A stretch of 64,000 bases of DNA, from positions 40,290 through 104,289 of the forward strand of contig MU864002.1 of NCBI GenBank assembly GCA_033296885.1, given 5' to 3'. How positions within the stretch are numbered: position 1 is the first letter of the stretch; every line of letters starts with the position of its first letter. Shown here piece by piece: positions 10,547 to 21,488 of the stretch. This DNA is from Triangularia verruculosa (Eukaryota; Ascomycota; Sordariomycetes; Sordariales; Podosporaceae). A model generated the notes under the pieces. The model was not told the DNA's origin, did not search any database, and saw only the letters and a program-made list of their open reading frames with translations. The position numbers and the translations under genes are program-made.

Positions 10547-13500
10547 ATGCTTCGCAACACAGTAAAGCGCAGCGCCAAAGCTGCCACGGAGCTCTCGCAA
10601 CTTCCCAAGATTGGTGAGAAGCTTCACGGCTTCACACTTCTGCGGACGAAACATGTTCCAGAGCTGGAACTGACGGCACTGCACCTGCGGCACGACAAGA
10701 CGGGCGCCGAACATCTGCACATTGCGCGAGACGACAGCAACAATGTCTTCTCCATCGGCTTCAAGACCAACCCTCCAGATGACACTGGTGTTCCGCATAT
10801 CCTAGAGCACACCACGCTCTGTGGCAGTGAGAAGTGTGTAGCCGGCCATTATATTCGACGACCACCTTGCTGAAGACTGGCTAACCTGGTCAAGGTATCC
10901 TATTCGCGATCCCTTCTTCAAGATGCTCCCCCGCACCCTGTCCAACTTCATGAACGCCTTCACTGCTTCGGACCACACATTCTACCCATTCGCCACCACA
11001 AACTCTCAGGATTTTAAGAATCTCATGTCCGTCTATCTCGATGCCACACTACGGCCATTGCTCAAGAAGTCAGATTTCACTCAGGAAGGCTGGCGCATTG
11101 GACCAGAGAACCCCCAGGCTCTTGCTTCGGGTCAGGCCGAAGTAAAGCCCGAGGATAAGAAGCTGGTTTTCAAGGGCGTTGTGTACAACGAGATGAAGGG
11201 CCAAATGTCTGATGCTGGGTACCTGTTTTACATTCGCTTCCAGGACCACATTTTCCCGGATATCAACAACTCGGGTGGTGATCCTCAAAAGATCACTGAC
11301 CTGACGTATGAGCAACTCAAGCAGTTTCATGCTGAACACTACCACCCAAGCAACGCCAAGATTTTCACCTACGGCGACATGCCTCTAGCAGATCACTTGC
11401 GGGAGGTCGATGCTCAGCTTGACGCTTTCGAGGCCATCAGAGGCGATCTGGCCAACCACAGGCCCATCGACTTGAGCAGTGGCCCGAGAGAAGTCAAGCT
11501 CTACGGACCTATTGATCCTCTGGTGGACCCAAGCAAGCAGTTCAAGACGTCCGTTTCATGGGTTTTGGGTGATACCTCAGATGTGGTAGAGTCTTTCTCA
11601 CTCTCACTAATCTCGGCGCTACTCACGGATGGTTATGGTTCACCTCTGTACAAGGGCTTGATCGAAAGCGGTCTTGGCACTGACTGGAGTCCCAATACTG
11701 GCTACGATAGCTCGGCCAAGGTTGGCATCTTCTCCATCGGTTTGACTGGTGTTCAAGAGGCCGATGTGCCTAAGCTCAAGTCGGCCGTGCAGGATATCCT
11801 CCGCCAAATGAAGGATAAGGGCTTCGAGCGGTCCAAGATTGACGGCTACCTGCATCAGCTCGAGTTGGGCCTTAAGCACAAGACTGCCAACTTTGGCATG
11901 TCTCTCTTGCACCGTCTGAAGCCAAAGTGGTTCACTGGCGTCGACCCTTTTGATTCTTTGTCCTGGAACGACACCCTGGCTGCCTTTGAGGAGCGCTATG
12001 CCAAGGGCGGTTATCTCGAGGGGCTGATGGAGAAGTATCTCCTGAATGACAACACCTTGACGTTCACCATGACTCCTTCTCCCGAGTTTGCACAGGAGCT
12101 TGCTAAGGAGGAAGAAGTCAGACTTAAGGGCAAGATTGCCCAGGCCATTGAATCTGCCGGTGGCGAAGAGCAGGCCCAGAAGGCATTCGAGACACAAGAA
12201 CTGGCTTTGTTGGTTGAGCAAGGAAAGTCAAACACCGAGGACTTAAGCTGCCTTCCCAGTGTACATGTCAAGGACATTCCACGATCAAAGGAGCCTGTTG
12301 TGCTCAGGAACGAGACCGTGGACAAGGTCAAGCTCCAGTTGCGGGAGGCTCCTACCAACGGCCTCACCTATTTCCGAGCCATCAACACGCTCGAAAACCT
12401 TCCAGATGAGCTTCGCCAGCTCATCCCCCTCTTCACTGATGCCATCATGCGCCTTGGCACCAAGGACATGAGCATGGAGCAGCTGGAGGATCTCATGAAG
12501 CTGAAGACTGGCGGCGTTTCGGTTGGCTATCACACAGCCTCCAACCCCCTAGACTTCAAGCAGGCGAGTGAGGGTCTCATCTTCTCAGGCATGGCCCTGG
12601 ACAGAAATGTTCCTGTCATGTTTGACTTGCTTCGCAAGCTGATTGTCGAGACCAACTTCGACAGCCCAGATGCCGCTCAGCAAATTCGGCAGCTTTTGCA
12701 GGCTTCTGCCGATGGTGTCGTTAATGACATTGCCTCTTCTGGTCATGCCTACGCTCGTAGAGCAGCCGAGGCTGGCTTGTCTTGGGATGCCTTCATTCGG
12801 GAGCAGGTTGGCGGTTTGTCGCAAGTCAAATTGGTGACGAGCTTGGCGAACCGGCCCGAATCGGACCAGCTCGTCGACGTTATCGACAAGTTGAAGCAGA
12901 TCCAGCAGTTCGCGCTCGCTGGTAACATTCGGGCTTCTATCACCTGCGATACCGAGAGTGTCAGCAACAACACCTCCGCTCTGTCCAAGTTCCTGGGCTC
13001 CGTGTCCCAGAAGCCTGCCTCGTTCCCTGCCAGACCACCAACCCAGTTTGCGAGAAACATCAAGTCATTCTACCCCCTGCCGTACCAGGTCTACTATGGC
13101 GCGCTGGCTCTGCCCACCGTCTCGTACACATCACCTGACAATGCCCCACTTCAGGTTCTCTCGTCCCTGTTGACTCACAAGCATCTGCATCACGAGATTC
13201 GCGAGAAGGGAGGCGCTTATGGTGGCGGCGCATATTCCCGAGCCCTGGACGGCATTTTCGGGTTTTACTCCTACCGTGACCCGAACCCGGTCAACACGAT
13301 CAACATCATGCGCAGCGCCGGACAATGGGCTGTTGACAAGAAGTGGTCAGACCGGGACCTCGAGGACGCCAAGATCTCCATCTTTCAGGGCGTCGATGCT
13401 CCTCGCGCTGTAAACGAGGAGGGCATGGGCAACTTCCTCTATGGAATCACCGAGGAGATGAAGCAGAAGAGGCGCGAGCAGCTTCTGGATGTCACCAAAG

Positions 13501-13643
13501 ACCAGGTCCGTGAGGTGGCGCAGAAGTACGTTGTGGGCGCTCTTGACAAGCAAGCTGAGAGGCTTGTCTTCCTTGGTGAGAAGCGGGACTTTGTCGACGA
13601 CTCCTGGAAAGTCAACGAGATGGATATTGGTGGCTCTGCGTAA
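10547..13643 (+). CDS. CYM1: Mitochondrial presequence protease (M16C, PreP/Cym1)
   Basis: Zinc metalloprotease of the mitochondrial matrix that degrades cleaved targeting presequences and other unstructured peptides. Two exons, 10547..10833 and 10895..13643, give 1011 residues, the expected length. The 61-base intron (GTGTGT...GTCAAG, branch GGCTAAC) joins CGSEK to YPIRDPFFKM. The inverted zinc motif HxxEH is H84-I-L-E87-H88, in the family block GVPHILEHTTLCGSEKYP; the third metal ligand Glu lies in VYNEMKGQMSD. The N-terminus (MLRNTVKRSAKAA...) is basic with few acids, as for a matrix-targeting peptide. The C-terminal domain has the substrate-binding R/Y-type block LHHEIREKGGAYGGGAYS. The gene appears intact. 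Confidence 0.97.
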
Positions 13644-16171
13644 ACACCAAAATCTAATGATGCCCATCAGATTTGATGGCCTGTAGTTTGTATATTTATC
13701 TGTACAACATTCACGATGATACCCTTCTCTCATGAACCATTTCGCGACAGTTTCTAGGTCACATGTTTCGTATTTTTCTTTGTTATTCTTTTCCAGATTT
13801 CCCAGCTCTTCAAACGCGTTTAGATACGATACTCCTCACTGCTTCACGCAATAGCTATGAGGCCACAAGCCAACGCAAGATCAAAGGACCAGAGTAAGAC
13901 CTGGCGCCGCGAGCTCGTTCTCTCAGAACTGCCATCCACAGATTTGGGCTGGCGGACTAAAGAACCGAGTACATTTTTTTTCCTCTTGTCATCAAATGTT
14001 GAAGTTGCCCCTGACTCTTGTGGTTTGCCCCGCCTACGTCACGTACGCAGGTACTGATACTACTTTTCAAGAGATTTATATGCGGCTCAGCTCCGAGTGG
14101 CTACTTATCATTTCACATGAGTCAAATGCATTGGTCGTCTCCCGTTGGTTACCCGTTGGTTTCCCGTTGGTCGCCCAGACTTGCTGCACGGGGGAGCATA
14201 TCGGCGCAGGGACAGCTGGCAAGGCCAATGATGGTCCCGAGTACCTTTTCCTGCGGGGCCCAGAAGTAGATATGCCAAGAGGATGCATGCAGTGTGTGGA
14301 CGATATTGGCCAGATCGGCTTGGGATGGTGTCACTGCTGGTATCGACATCTTGAAGGGCTGTGAAAAGTTGCTCACTGCCCCTGAAGAGGAGCAGGTTGC
14401 AGATGTTGCAGTCCCTTCTCATGGAAGCAAAATAGCCGCGGCATGCAAGACGTAGCCAGGCTGTTAATACGAGCGTTGTGGTTGAGATGGTGCGCGATTT
14501 TTACTGGCTCCAGTGTGCTTCGCTCCTGTTGCCGTGGACTCTTGATAGGGAAGAAAGAGATATCGGCGATGGGCTGCATGCTGGAACGTGACCAACGGTG
14601 CAATGGGCCCGCACAACACTACAAGTGTCCGCTAAAGAGCGGAGAAGGAGATGGATTGCTTGGGCACTGAAACTGGCCTTCCGGGTTCCAGGTTTGCTGA
14701 CCGCAAGTTGCGGATCGAGTGATGGCACGCCACCGGTCGAGACCACCCACCATCAGACTGAGTTGTGCAGCGACGGTCGGCGGCCTCGGCCAGATATCCG
14801 GCATGAAGAGGGCGTCAGCGACATTGGACGGCCTGCTCTCGCTGCTCCTCGCGTCTGAGATATAGATACTGCGCAGTAGCACAGGGCAACTCGAACTTTC
14901 CTTGCCGCGGGAGCACAGTTGGAAGTTGGTGGAATTACGCGGCACGTCTGTGGCATCTCCATGGTGTTTTGCCAAAGGCGGCAGGTGAGTTTGGCTGGAA
15001 GAGGATTGCCGGGGGTCCTTAGGGTTTCTGGTGTAGACTATCGGAGTAGGCGGTGTCTCGAAATCACTGGGACCGGTGGGAAAAAAAGAGCTGTGACGGT
15101 TTGAAAATTATGGGTCTTTGCCCTTCCATCGAGATGCTTCCCCGTATGGAGTTTTTTTTTTGTTGTGTGTCTGCCAAATCAAGAAACGAAGCCCAGCCCG
15201 CAAAAACCCCACAAGGCTTTCCCGCTCTACGCCCCTCCATTATTAAGAAGCTCGACGCCAGTTTACAGACCTTCCACCCCCGTCCTTGAACGTCTTCCAC
15301 TTTCCCACGATTTTCCCTCTGCAAGCTCTCCTTCCTCGACACAACATCGAACTCGGCATCAATTGCTACACTGGACAACTCTTGCTCCTGCTGCGCGCGC
15401 AATCACCACCCATCTCGTAAGTGCAAAATTTTCACCTGCTTCTCCTCAGCTATACCCGGCTTTCAGTTCACAGCGGCGCACGACCGCTGGGAGCTCCCGC
15501 TCGTGACCATGAACGCACTCGGCCTCGTGGCATGTGTCATGTCTCAGACCTGGGATGGCTTTCGGGAGAGCTTCAGCGGGGTCACTCGCTGTTGATTTAT
15601 CCATCTAGGCCAAGTTCAACATGCTGACGCGCACCCTGCCTCACAGACCAGCTAGCGATTTCCATCGCTACGCCCGACTGCCTTTGGTCTTCTCAAAGGC
15701 ACCCAAGCTCAATACGGCTTCCTTGGCCGTAGACTTCGTGTCAGACCAAGATTTCAGCCTTCGAAAAACCTTCCACATCATCAACTCCCTGCCACCACCT
15801 GCTGAAGTCGCGTAAGGAACTCGAGCTCTCCCTGTTCGACTCCTTGTTCAACCAAGCCCCCCAAAATACCGACAACAACCAGCTGCCGCATAGGACGAGT
15901 TGTGCGGTTCTTCCTCTAACGGAGGAAGAGTCGACGAAGCCTCGTCAGACCTTTGAGGGACCAGTCTGCTACCCACACCGACCTCCCTAATACTCGCTTG
16001 AGCACCCTCGTGCTATCAAGTCGCTCTCAACTACCTCCTATCCCCTGTGCTTTCGATCAATCGATAGAGCTCAAGCTCATACATATCCGCACTCGAGAAC
16101 CTAAGCTATAACAACCTACGCCATCCGCCAACTCCTCCACCTACCTCCTTTGACCCGTTACAATCCCGGAT
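13644..16171. other. 2.5-kb region upstream of ornithine decarboxylase
   Basis: No supportable protein gene. It contains three closely spaced copies of CCCGTTGGT (about 14141-14170). From about 15180 it becomes C/T-rich and exon-like, as expected for a long transcribed leader of the decarboxylase gene. A GTAAGT donor-like site lies at 15417, and several CTAG-type acceptor candidates lie downstream, so a leader intron is possible. Confidence 0.5.
15621..15815 (+). other. Upstream ORF in the ornithine decarboxylase leader
   Basis: A 64-codon ATG-to-TAA frame 357 bases upstream of the decarboxylase ATG, in a favourable context (TTCAACATGC). The peptide is basic at first (MLTRTLPHRPASDFHRYARLP) and ends SLPPPAEVA. 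The stop overlaps a donor-like GTAAGG. It may be translated from the leader and affect decarboxylase synthesis, or it may be removed by splicing. It is also possible that it has no function. Confidence 0.4.
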
Positions 16172-17648
16172 ATGGTTATGCCAACTTTGCTCGCCGATCG
16201 CCTCGCACCACTCGATTATACGGAATTAACGAATAATCATGTCTTTTTGAAGAGCTACAACAATGGCTACTTTGAGCAACACAATCATCACCTTTTAGGT
16301 GAACACAACCACCGCCATGATGGCCCTACTGCCAAGGAGCTGATTGGCAACGCCCTCCGCCAGCGCGTGGAGAGCATTGACCATGAACACTGCGAGCCCG
16401 GAGAGGAGGACACCTTCTTCGTGGCTGACCTCGGTGAGGTCTACCGCCAGCACCTCCGCTGGAAGCTGAACCTGCCTCGCGTCAAGCCTTTCTACGGTAT
16501 GTGTTTTTCGTCATGGACTTTTTCACGAGGAAAATTGGCCACTAATGTACGTAATAGCCGTCAAATGCAACCCGGACCCTATGCTTCTCAAGCTGCTGGC
16601 TGCCCTTGGCAATGGCTTCGACTGCGCCTCCAAGGCCGAGATTGAACAGGTCCTCCGCATGGGAGTTGACCCCTCCCGCATCATCTACGCGCAGCCCTGC
16701 AAGACTAACTCTTATGTGCGCTATGTCGCCCAGCAGGGCGTTCGCGCCATGACCTTTGACAATGCCGACGAGCTTCGCAAGATTGCCCGCTTCTACCCCG
16801 AGGCCGAGCTCTACCTGCGCATCCTCACCGATGACACCTCGTCTCTTTGCCGCCTCAGCATGAAGTTTGGCGCCTCGCTCGATTCGACTGATGGCCTTTT
16901 GGCTCTGGCCCGCGACTTGAAGCTCAACGTGGTGGGAGTCAGCTTCCACGTTGGCTCTGGCGCCTCGGACCCCAGCGCTTTCTTGAAGGCTGTCCGTGAC
17001 TCCCACATGGTCTTCCAGCAGGCTGCTTCTTACGGCTACTCGCTCAAGACTCTGGATGTTGGCGGTGGCTTCTGCGCCGACCACACTTTCGAGCAGATGG
17101 CCGGTGTTCTCGGTGCTGCTCTCGACGAGTACTTCCCCGCTCACAGCGGTATCAACCTCATTGCTGAGCCTGGCCGTTTCTACGCCTCGGCTGCCTACAC
17201 CTTGGCCTGCAACGTCATTGCTCGCCGCACCATCCAGGACTCCGGTCTGATCAACAACGGCACCATGACACCTGACGCTAGCTACATGCTCTACGTCAAC
17301 GATGGTCTCTACGGAAACTTCTCGAGCATCATGTTTGATCATCAGCACCCTGAGGCCAAGGTCCTCCGCGCCAGCGGACAGACTCTGTATAACACACCCG
17401 CTGCCAGCGGTATGGACGACGACAACGGAGTGGAGTACAGCATCTGGGGCCCTACTTGCGACGGCATCGATCGCATCACGGAGAGCATCCGCTTCCCAGT
17501 TGTCTTGGACGTTGGTGACTGGCTCTACTTCGAGGACATGGGTGCCTACACCAAGTGCTCCGCCACCACGTTCAATGGCTTTTCCAACGAGCACGACGTC
17601 ATCTACGTGTGCAGTGAGCCCGGTGCCAAGGCCCTTTTGGGCTTGTAA
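16172..17648 (+). CDS. SPE1: Ornithine decarboxylase
   Basis: PLP-dependent fold-III enzyme converting ornithine to putrescine, the committed step of polyamine synthesis; it works as a cytosolic homodimer. Two exons, 16172..16496 and 16558..17648, give 471 residues. The 61-base intron (GTATGT...AATAG) interrupts the codon for Ala110, just before the PLP-binding Lys111 in FYAVKCNPDP. Other signatures are: HVGSGASDP, DVGGGF in the phosphate-binding loop, EPGRFYA, and GPTCDGID with the active-site Cys409 contributed across the dimer. The C-terminus ends at CSEPGAKALLGL, without the extended degradation tail of the mammalian enzyme; an N-terminal extension of about 80 residues is typical of fungal enzymes. 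The long leader upstream suggests post-transcriptional control. Confidence 0.97.
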
Positions 17649-18095
17649 CTTGCAAGTTGCGAGTTATGAGTCAAAGGATGAAATTTTGACGAGGTGGATG
17701 TCACTTTTTTTTCGCTGTTTGCGTCAGAGAGGAGGAGCAATGATAAAAATGGGGTTTGAGATTTGATTTTTGCCAACGCTTTTCGCTTCGTTATTATCAG
17801 TTATAGATGGCTTTTGATCACGATAAGACAAAATAGACCTTTGTCCCAACTGTTTGTTTTCCTAAAATTCTGCTATGTGACAATGTCTGTAATTCTAGTT
17901 TGTATTGCTGTTGCCATCGTGACAGGTGACTCAACGAAGGAAAAGGAGGTGGCAAGTGGCAACGGTCCGGTTTGATGAGCAAGCCACGCTGATTCCTCAC
18001 TTGGCTGTGGCGATGCCAGCTGGCTGGCGGGAGCGCACAGACGATTTACACTCTGGGCCAGATTTGCAAGCGTGCACAGGCCAGCGGGGGATGCC
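17649..18095. other. Short spacer between ornithine decarboxylase and U6
   Basis: About 450 bases. It begins with ACTTGCAAGTTGCGAG (17648-17663), which recurs with one mismatch just beyond the U6 gene (18267-18282). No gene seen. Confidence 0.45.
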
Positions 18096-18103
18096 TATAT
18101 ATT
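18096..18103 (+). promoter_or_regulatory. TATA-like element of the U6 gene
   Basis: TATATATT, about 50 bases upstream of the first conserved base of U6. Fungal U6 genes use a TATA box with RNA polymerase III. The distance is longer than the roughly 30 bases of yeast, so either the RNA starts upstream of 18152 or the spacing differs here. Confidence 0.55.
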
Positions 18104-18151
18104 GAGAGACAGCAGGGCCAGAATTTAATCGGTTTCTTCTTTTCTTTCCTC

Positions 18152-18250
18152 GCCCTTCGGGGCATTTGGTCAATTTGAAACGATACAGAGAAGATTAGCA
18201 TGGCCCCTGCACTAAGGATGACACGCTACTCAAAGAGACGCTACCAATTT
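18152..18250 (+). ncRNA. SNR6: U6 spliceosomal snRNA
   Basis: Catalytic snRNA of the spliceosome. The 5' hairpin is GCCC-TTCG-GGGC (18152-18163), a four-base-pair stem on a UUCG tetraloop. It is followed by CATTTGGTCAATTTGAAACG, the invariant ACAGAGA box (18185-18191), the GATTAGC segment with the AGC triad, and the TGGCCCCTGCACTAAGGATGACACGC internal stem-loop. The RNA ends in a T6 tract (18248-18253), a polymerase III terminator. The conserved core is uninterrupted; no intron is present, unlike in fission yeast. The exact 5' end is uncertain by up to about 20 bases. Confidence 0.96.
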
Positions 18251-18253
18251 TTT

Positions 18254-19738
18254 CACTATCTTCACGACTTGCAAGTTGTGAGACTGGGAAGAAATTTGAG
18301 GGATCGGAAGTTGATGGTCGTGTGGTTTGGGGCGGAGAGAGAGGCGTCGCCTAGATGGCTGCCGAGGTGATCATGAAAGTGTTTGGATGGAACTGATGAT
18401 GATTTTGACCGAGTTGGTCGATAGTTTTGTTGAAAAGATGTTTCATGTTGTTGATGAACAAGATGAACTGGTCGCTTTTGGTCACCGACGAGCGGTTGAG
18501 GAACTATCAGCAAGGCTATTTGATATTGGGGGGTTAATTATCACCAGCCTCCCTCCCGCCCGGAAACCCGGCAGGAGAAGAAGCAAAAGAAGCAAAGATT
18601 GGTCGCGTGATGACTTGTTGGGTGAGAGTCACAGCATGGGGGATTGACGATTCCATGTGTCAGTTTTTGACTCTTTTCGACAGTTTGATCACGAGAGCAG
18701 TTTGGATCTTGAGACCTTTCACCAGGGGTACTGTCAGCTCTACCCGCACTATCATCCTCTAGTTTCAGTTCTGGGGGAAGGTTTTTGAGGTCAGATATTA
18801 CACGTGTAGCTATCGCGGCTCATGATTGGGGAGCCTTATTGCTCTGGAAGAGTTGGGGGTGTTAAGGGTAGCTGTGACGTCACTTTTGTCAGTGGGTTGT
18901 GCGGGGGAGAGCGCGGCGGAAAAGGAAGGGAATTTTGGGGGGATATGTGGGATGGATGGGGGGTTTTGGTGAGTGTGAAATGGAAAAAGGATTGGTATGT
19001 TTATAACTGCTTGGATTATTGAGGATAAGGGGGATAGGGGTGATGATGGTAGATGTATAAGATCTACGTTATCTTGCGGTAAAAGCGGCGGGAGAGGTAC
19101 GGGAAGCCAAGATCTATTCCGCTTTATTTGATAATAATAATCGTTCAGAGACATTTCGGCCAGACACGGCACAAATTTGGGTTGTCGATTGAACGGTTTT
19201 TGTGTTTGGGCGAGACATACATACATACATACAGATCACCCCCATTCCGGTTGTTTGTCACGGTCACATTTCAAAGGATATTTGTACGACATTGGACCCC
19301 TTTTTATTACTGCGCTTCTGCTACCCTAACCGGCTTTGAACGATTCTACTTGACGACAGCTACCTTGCCTACCTAGGGTACCTCAGGCACCAAGACTATT
19401 GTACGACTTCAAAGGACGGGAGGTTAAAAGGTGGTGTTCGCTTGTGAGAGGGAGGGCAGATACAACGACAGCAACACAGAAGAGGGTGTGCTGGGTGGTG
19501 CCCAATTGCCAGATCTACCTGACCTTGCTGGGCGAAAACAGGTGCCAAACATATATACCTATTACCTCTTTCTACCTTACAGCGCGCCGTCTTCACCACC
19601 ACCACCACCACCACCGCCGCCGACGATCGATAACCCCGACTTCATCGAAGAATGGGCTAGCTCCCTCAACATCATCATCACTTTTCGAATCTACGACATC
19701 ATCCCGTTTGTTTAATGACCCGCCATCGTCCGCGCAAA
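18254..19738. other. Intergenic region and PRS leader
   Basis: About 1.5 kb with no supportable gene. It has an (ACAT)n microsatellite (about 19218-19232), a TACCCTAACC motif (19323-19332) and a (CCA)n/(CCG)n tract near 19596-19623 in the presumed leader of the PRPP synthetase gene. Confidence 0.45.
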
Positions 19739-21091
19739 ATGGTCCGCAACATATCCATCCTCTCGGGGAACTCGCACCCCGCTTTTGTCCAGTCCATCTG
19801 CAACTACCTCAACATCACACCCGCCGAGCGAATCCTCTGCAAGTTTTCCTCCGGGGAGTCCCGCTGCGAGATACAAGACAGCGTCCGGGGGAAGGACGTG
19901 TACATCATCCAGACGTTCGGGGTGGGGAGCGATCCAGAGTACAGGGTCAATGATTACCTGATGGAGCTGTGCATCATGATTGCTGCCTGCAAGGGCGGGA
20001 GCGCGAGGAGGGTTACTGCTGTCTTGCCGCTTTTCCCGTATAGCAGGCAGCCGGATCTTGCTTTTAGTAAGGCTGGTGCGCCGCTTCGTGGGGAGGGAAC
20101 AGCAACGGGGAAGGGGGGAGGGAAAGGGGAAGGGAGTAGTGGGAAGGGGTATACGTTTGAGAGTGTACCGGTGACTCCTCACCCGAGTATTGCGAGGACG
20201 GCTGGGTTGGGGCCGGGGACGGATATGATTGATGCGGTGCGTAACGGCGGGGTTGGGATTAGGGGGGGCACGCCGAGTGGGATACAGACGCCGCCGATGC
20301 AGTTGATTACTTACAATAATCCGCATAATCAGCAGCAGCAGGGGCAGTACACGACGCACGACTATGAGAACCCGTCTTTGATGCTTGCGCTGCATCCCCC
20401 GAGGCCGTTTTACAAGCAGTGGATGGCGCAGTCGGGGTCGTTGGTGGCTGATCTGCTGACGTGCTCGGGGGCAGATCGGATTCTGACGTGTGACCTCCAC
20501 GAGAGTACTTATCAAGGGTTTTTTGACATTCCCGTTGACAACCTCCTCGCCCGCCCGTTTCTTACTTCGTACCTCAAACATCGGGTCCTACCGCTCCACC
20601 CCGACTCCGTCATCGTCAGCCCTGACGCGGGAGGAGCCAAGAGGGCGACTGCCATCGCCGACGCGCTTAACCTCCCGTTCGCACTCATCCACAAGGAGCG
20701 CCGCCCCCCGAAGTTCTCGCCGAATAATAGGAAGGCTACGATGATGCTGGTGGGGGATGTGAAGGGGAAGACGTGTTTGTTGATTGATGATTTGGTCGAT
20801 ACCGGGAATACGTTGACGAGAGCGGCGAAACTGTTGAAGAAGGAAGGGGGGGCGGAGAGGGTTGTTGCGGTGGTGACGCATGGGGTTTTTTCGGGGGATG
20901 CGATTGAACGGGTGGAGGAGTCAGGGTTGGATAAAGTTGTGGTGACGAACACGGTTGATCAGGGCAGAACGTTAAGGGGGACGAGGAAGGTGGAGGTGTT
21001 GGATTTGAGCGGGGTTTTTGGGGAGGCGGTGAGGCGGTTGCATTTTGGGGAGAGCTTGGCGGGGTTGTTTGAGGGGGAGGGGATTTTGTAA
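19739..21091 (+). CDS. Ribose-phosphate pyrophosphokinase (PRPP synthetase), insert-bearing type
   Basis: Makes phosphoribosyl pyrophosphate from ribose 5-phosphate and ATP for purine, pyrimidine, His, Trp and NAD synthesis. Single exon, 450 residues from MVRNISILSGNSHP (GCAAAATGG context). An in-frame ATG eight codons earlier (19715) is in a poorer context. Signatures are: KFSSGESRCEIQDSVRG, PLFPYSRQ, CDLHESTYQGFFDIPVDNL, VSPDAGGAKRA and the PRPP loop LLIDDLVDTGNTL. Between the conserved ALRPLFPYSRQ-side core and DLHE lies an insert of roughly 100 residues (from about residue 105) rich in Gly, Ser, Thr and Gln, as in yeast Prs1/Prs5, where such inserts link the enzyme to cell-integrity signalling. 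Fungi have several paralogues acting in hetero-oligomers; this looks like the Prs1/Prs5 type rather than Prs2-4. Confidence 0.92.
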   Translation: MVRNISILSGNSHPAFVQSICNYLNITPAERILCKFSSGESRCEIQDSVRGKDVYIIQTFGVGSDPEYRVNDYLMELCIMIAACKGGSARRVTAVLPLFPYSRQPDLAFSKAGAPLRGEGTATGKGGGKGEGSSGKGYTFESVPVTPHPSIARTAGLGPGTDMIDAVRNGGVGIRGGTPSGIQTPPMQLITYNNPHNQQQQGQYTTHDYENPSLMLALHPPRPFYKQWMAQSGSLVADLLTCSGADRILTCDLHESTYQGFFDIPVDNLLARPFLTSYLKHRVLPLHPDSVIVSPDAGGAKRATAIADALNLPFALIHKERRPPKFSPNNRKATMMLVGDVKGKTCLLIDDLVDTGNTLTRAAKLLKKEGGAERVVAVVTHGVFSGDAIERVEESGLDKVVVTNTVDQGRTLRGTRKVEVLDLSGVFGEAVRRLHFGESLAGLFEGEGIL

Positions 21092-21488
21092 GGGGAAGAG
21101 GATTTGGAGATTGGGAGGATGGCGAGGGGGAGGGGATACTTAAGGGGGGCGGGGAGGGAGTTGGTATTTCAAGGCCGTGATTGAGCCAGGTTCGGAAAAG
21201 CTGTGCTGGTTTACGGAAACGAAACATCATGATACCCCTTTGGTACACGAAAAATAATTTGGATTCTTGTGTATGATATGGAAGTTTGTTGGAATGGCTG
21301 TTTTGTATGTGACTGGATAGTAAGAGATATAATGAAGTGTTGTCGGTTCCTCACTAGTTTCAACTGCCATTGCTACCCCAGAGTTGATCACACAATGATT
21401 AAAGTCTATACCCACTATACCCTCTATCTATATTCTACAGTATAATATACAATTCCCATCACCTTTTCCCGCTCTTGCCCTGCCACCT
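21092..21488. other. Convergent intergenic region
   Basis: About 400 bases between the 3' ends of the PRPP synthetase and hydrolase genes, A/T-rich after 21230. No gene seen. Confidence 0.45.

Noticed and set aside
14619..14975. 118-codon minus-strand frame in the decarboxylase upstream region
   Set aside because: No recognisable segment, no intron signals; likely chance.
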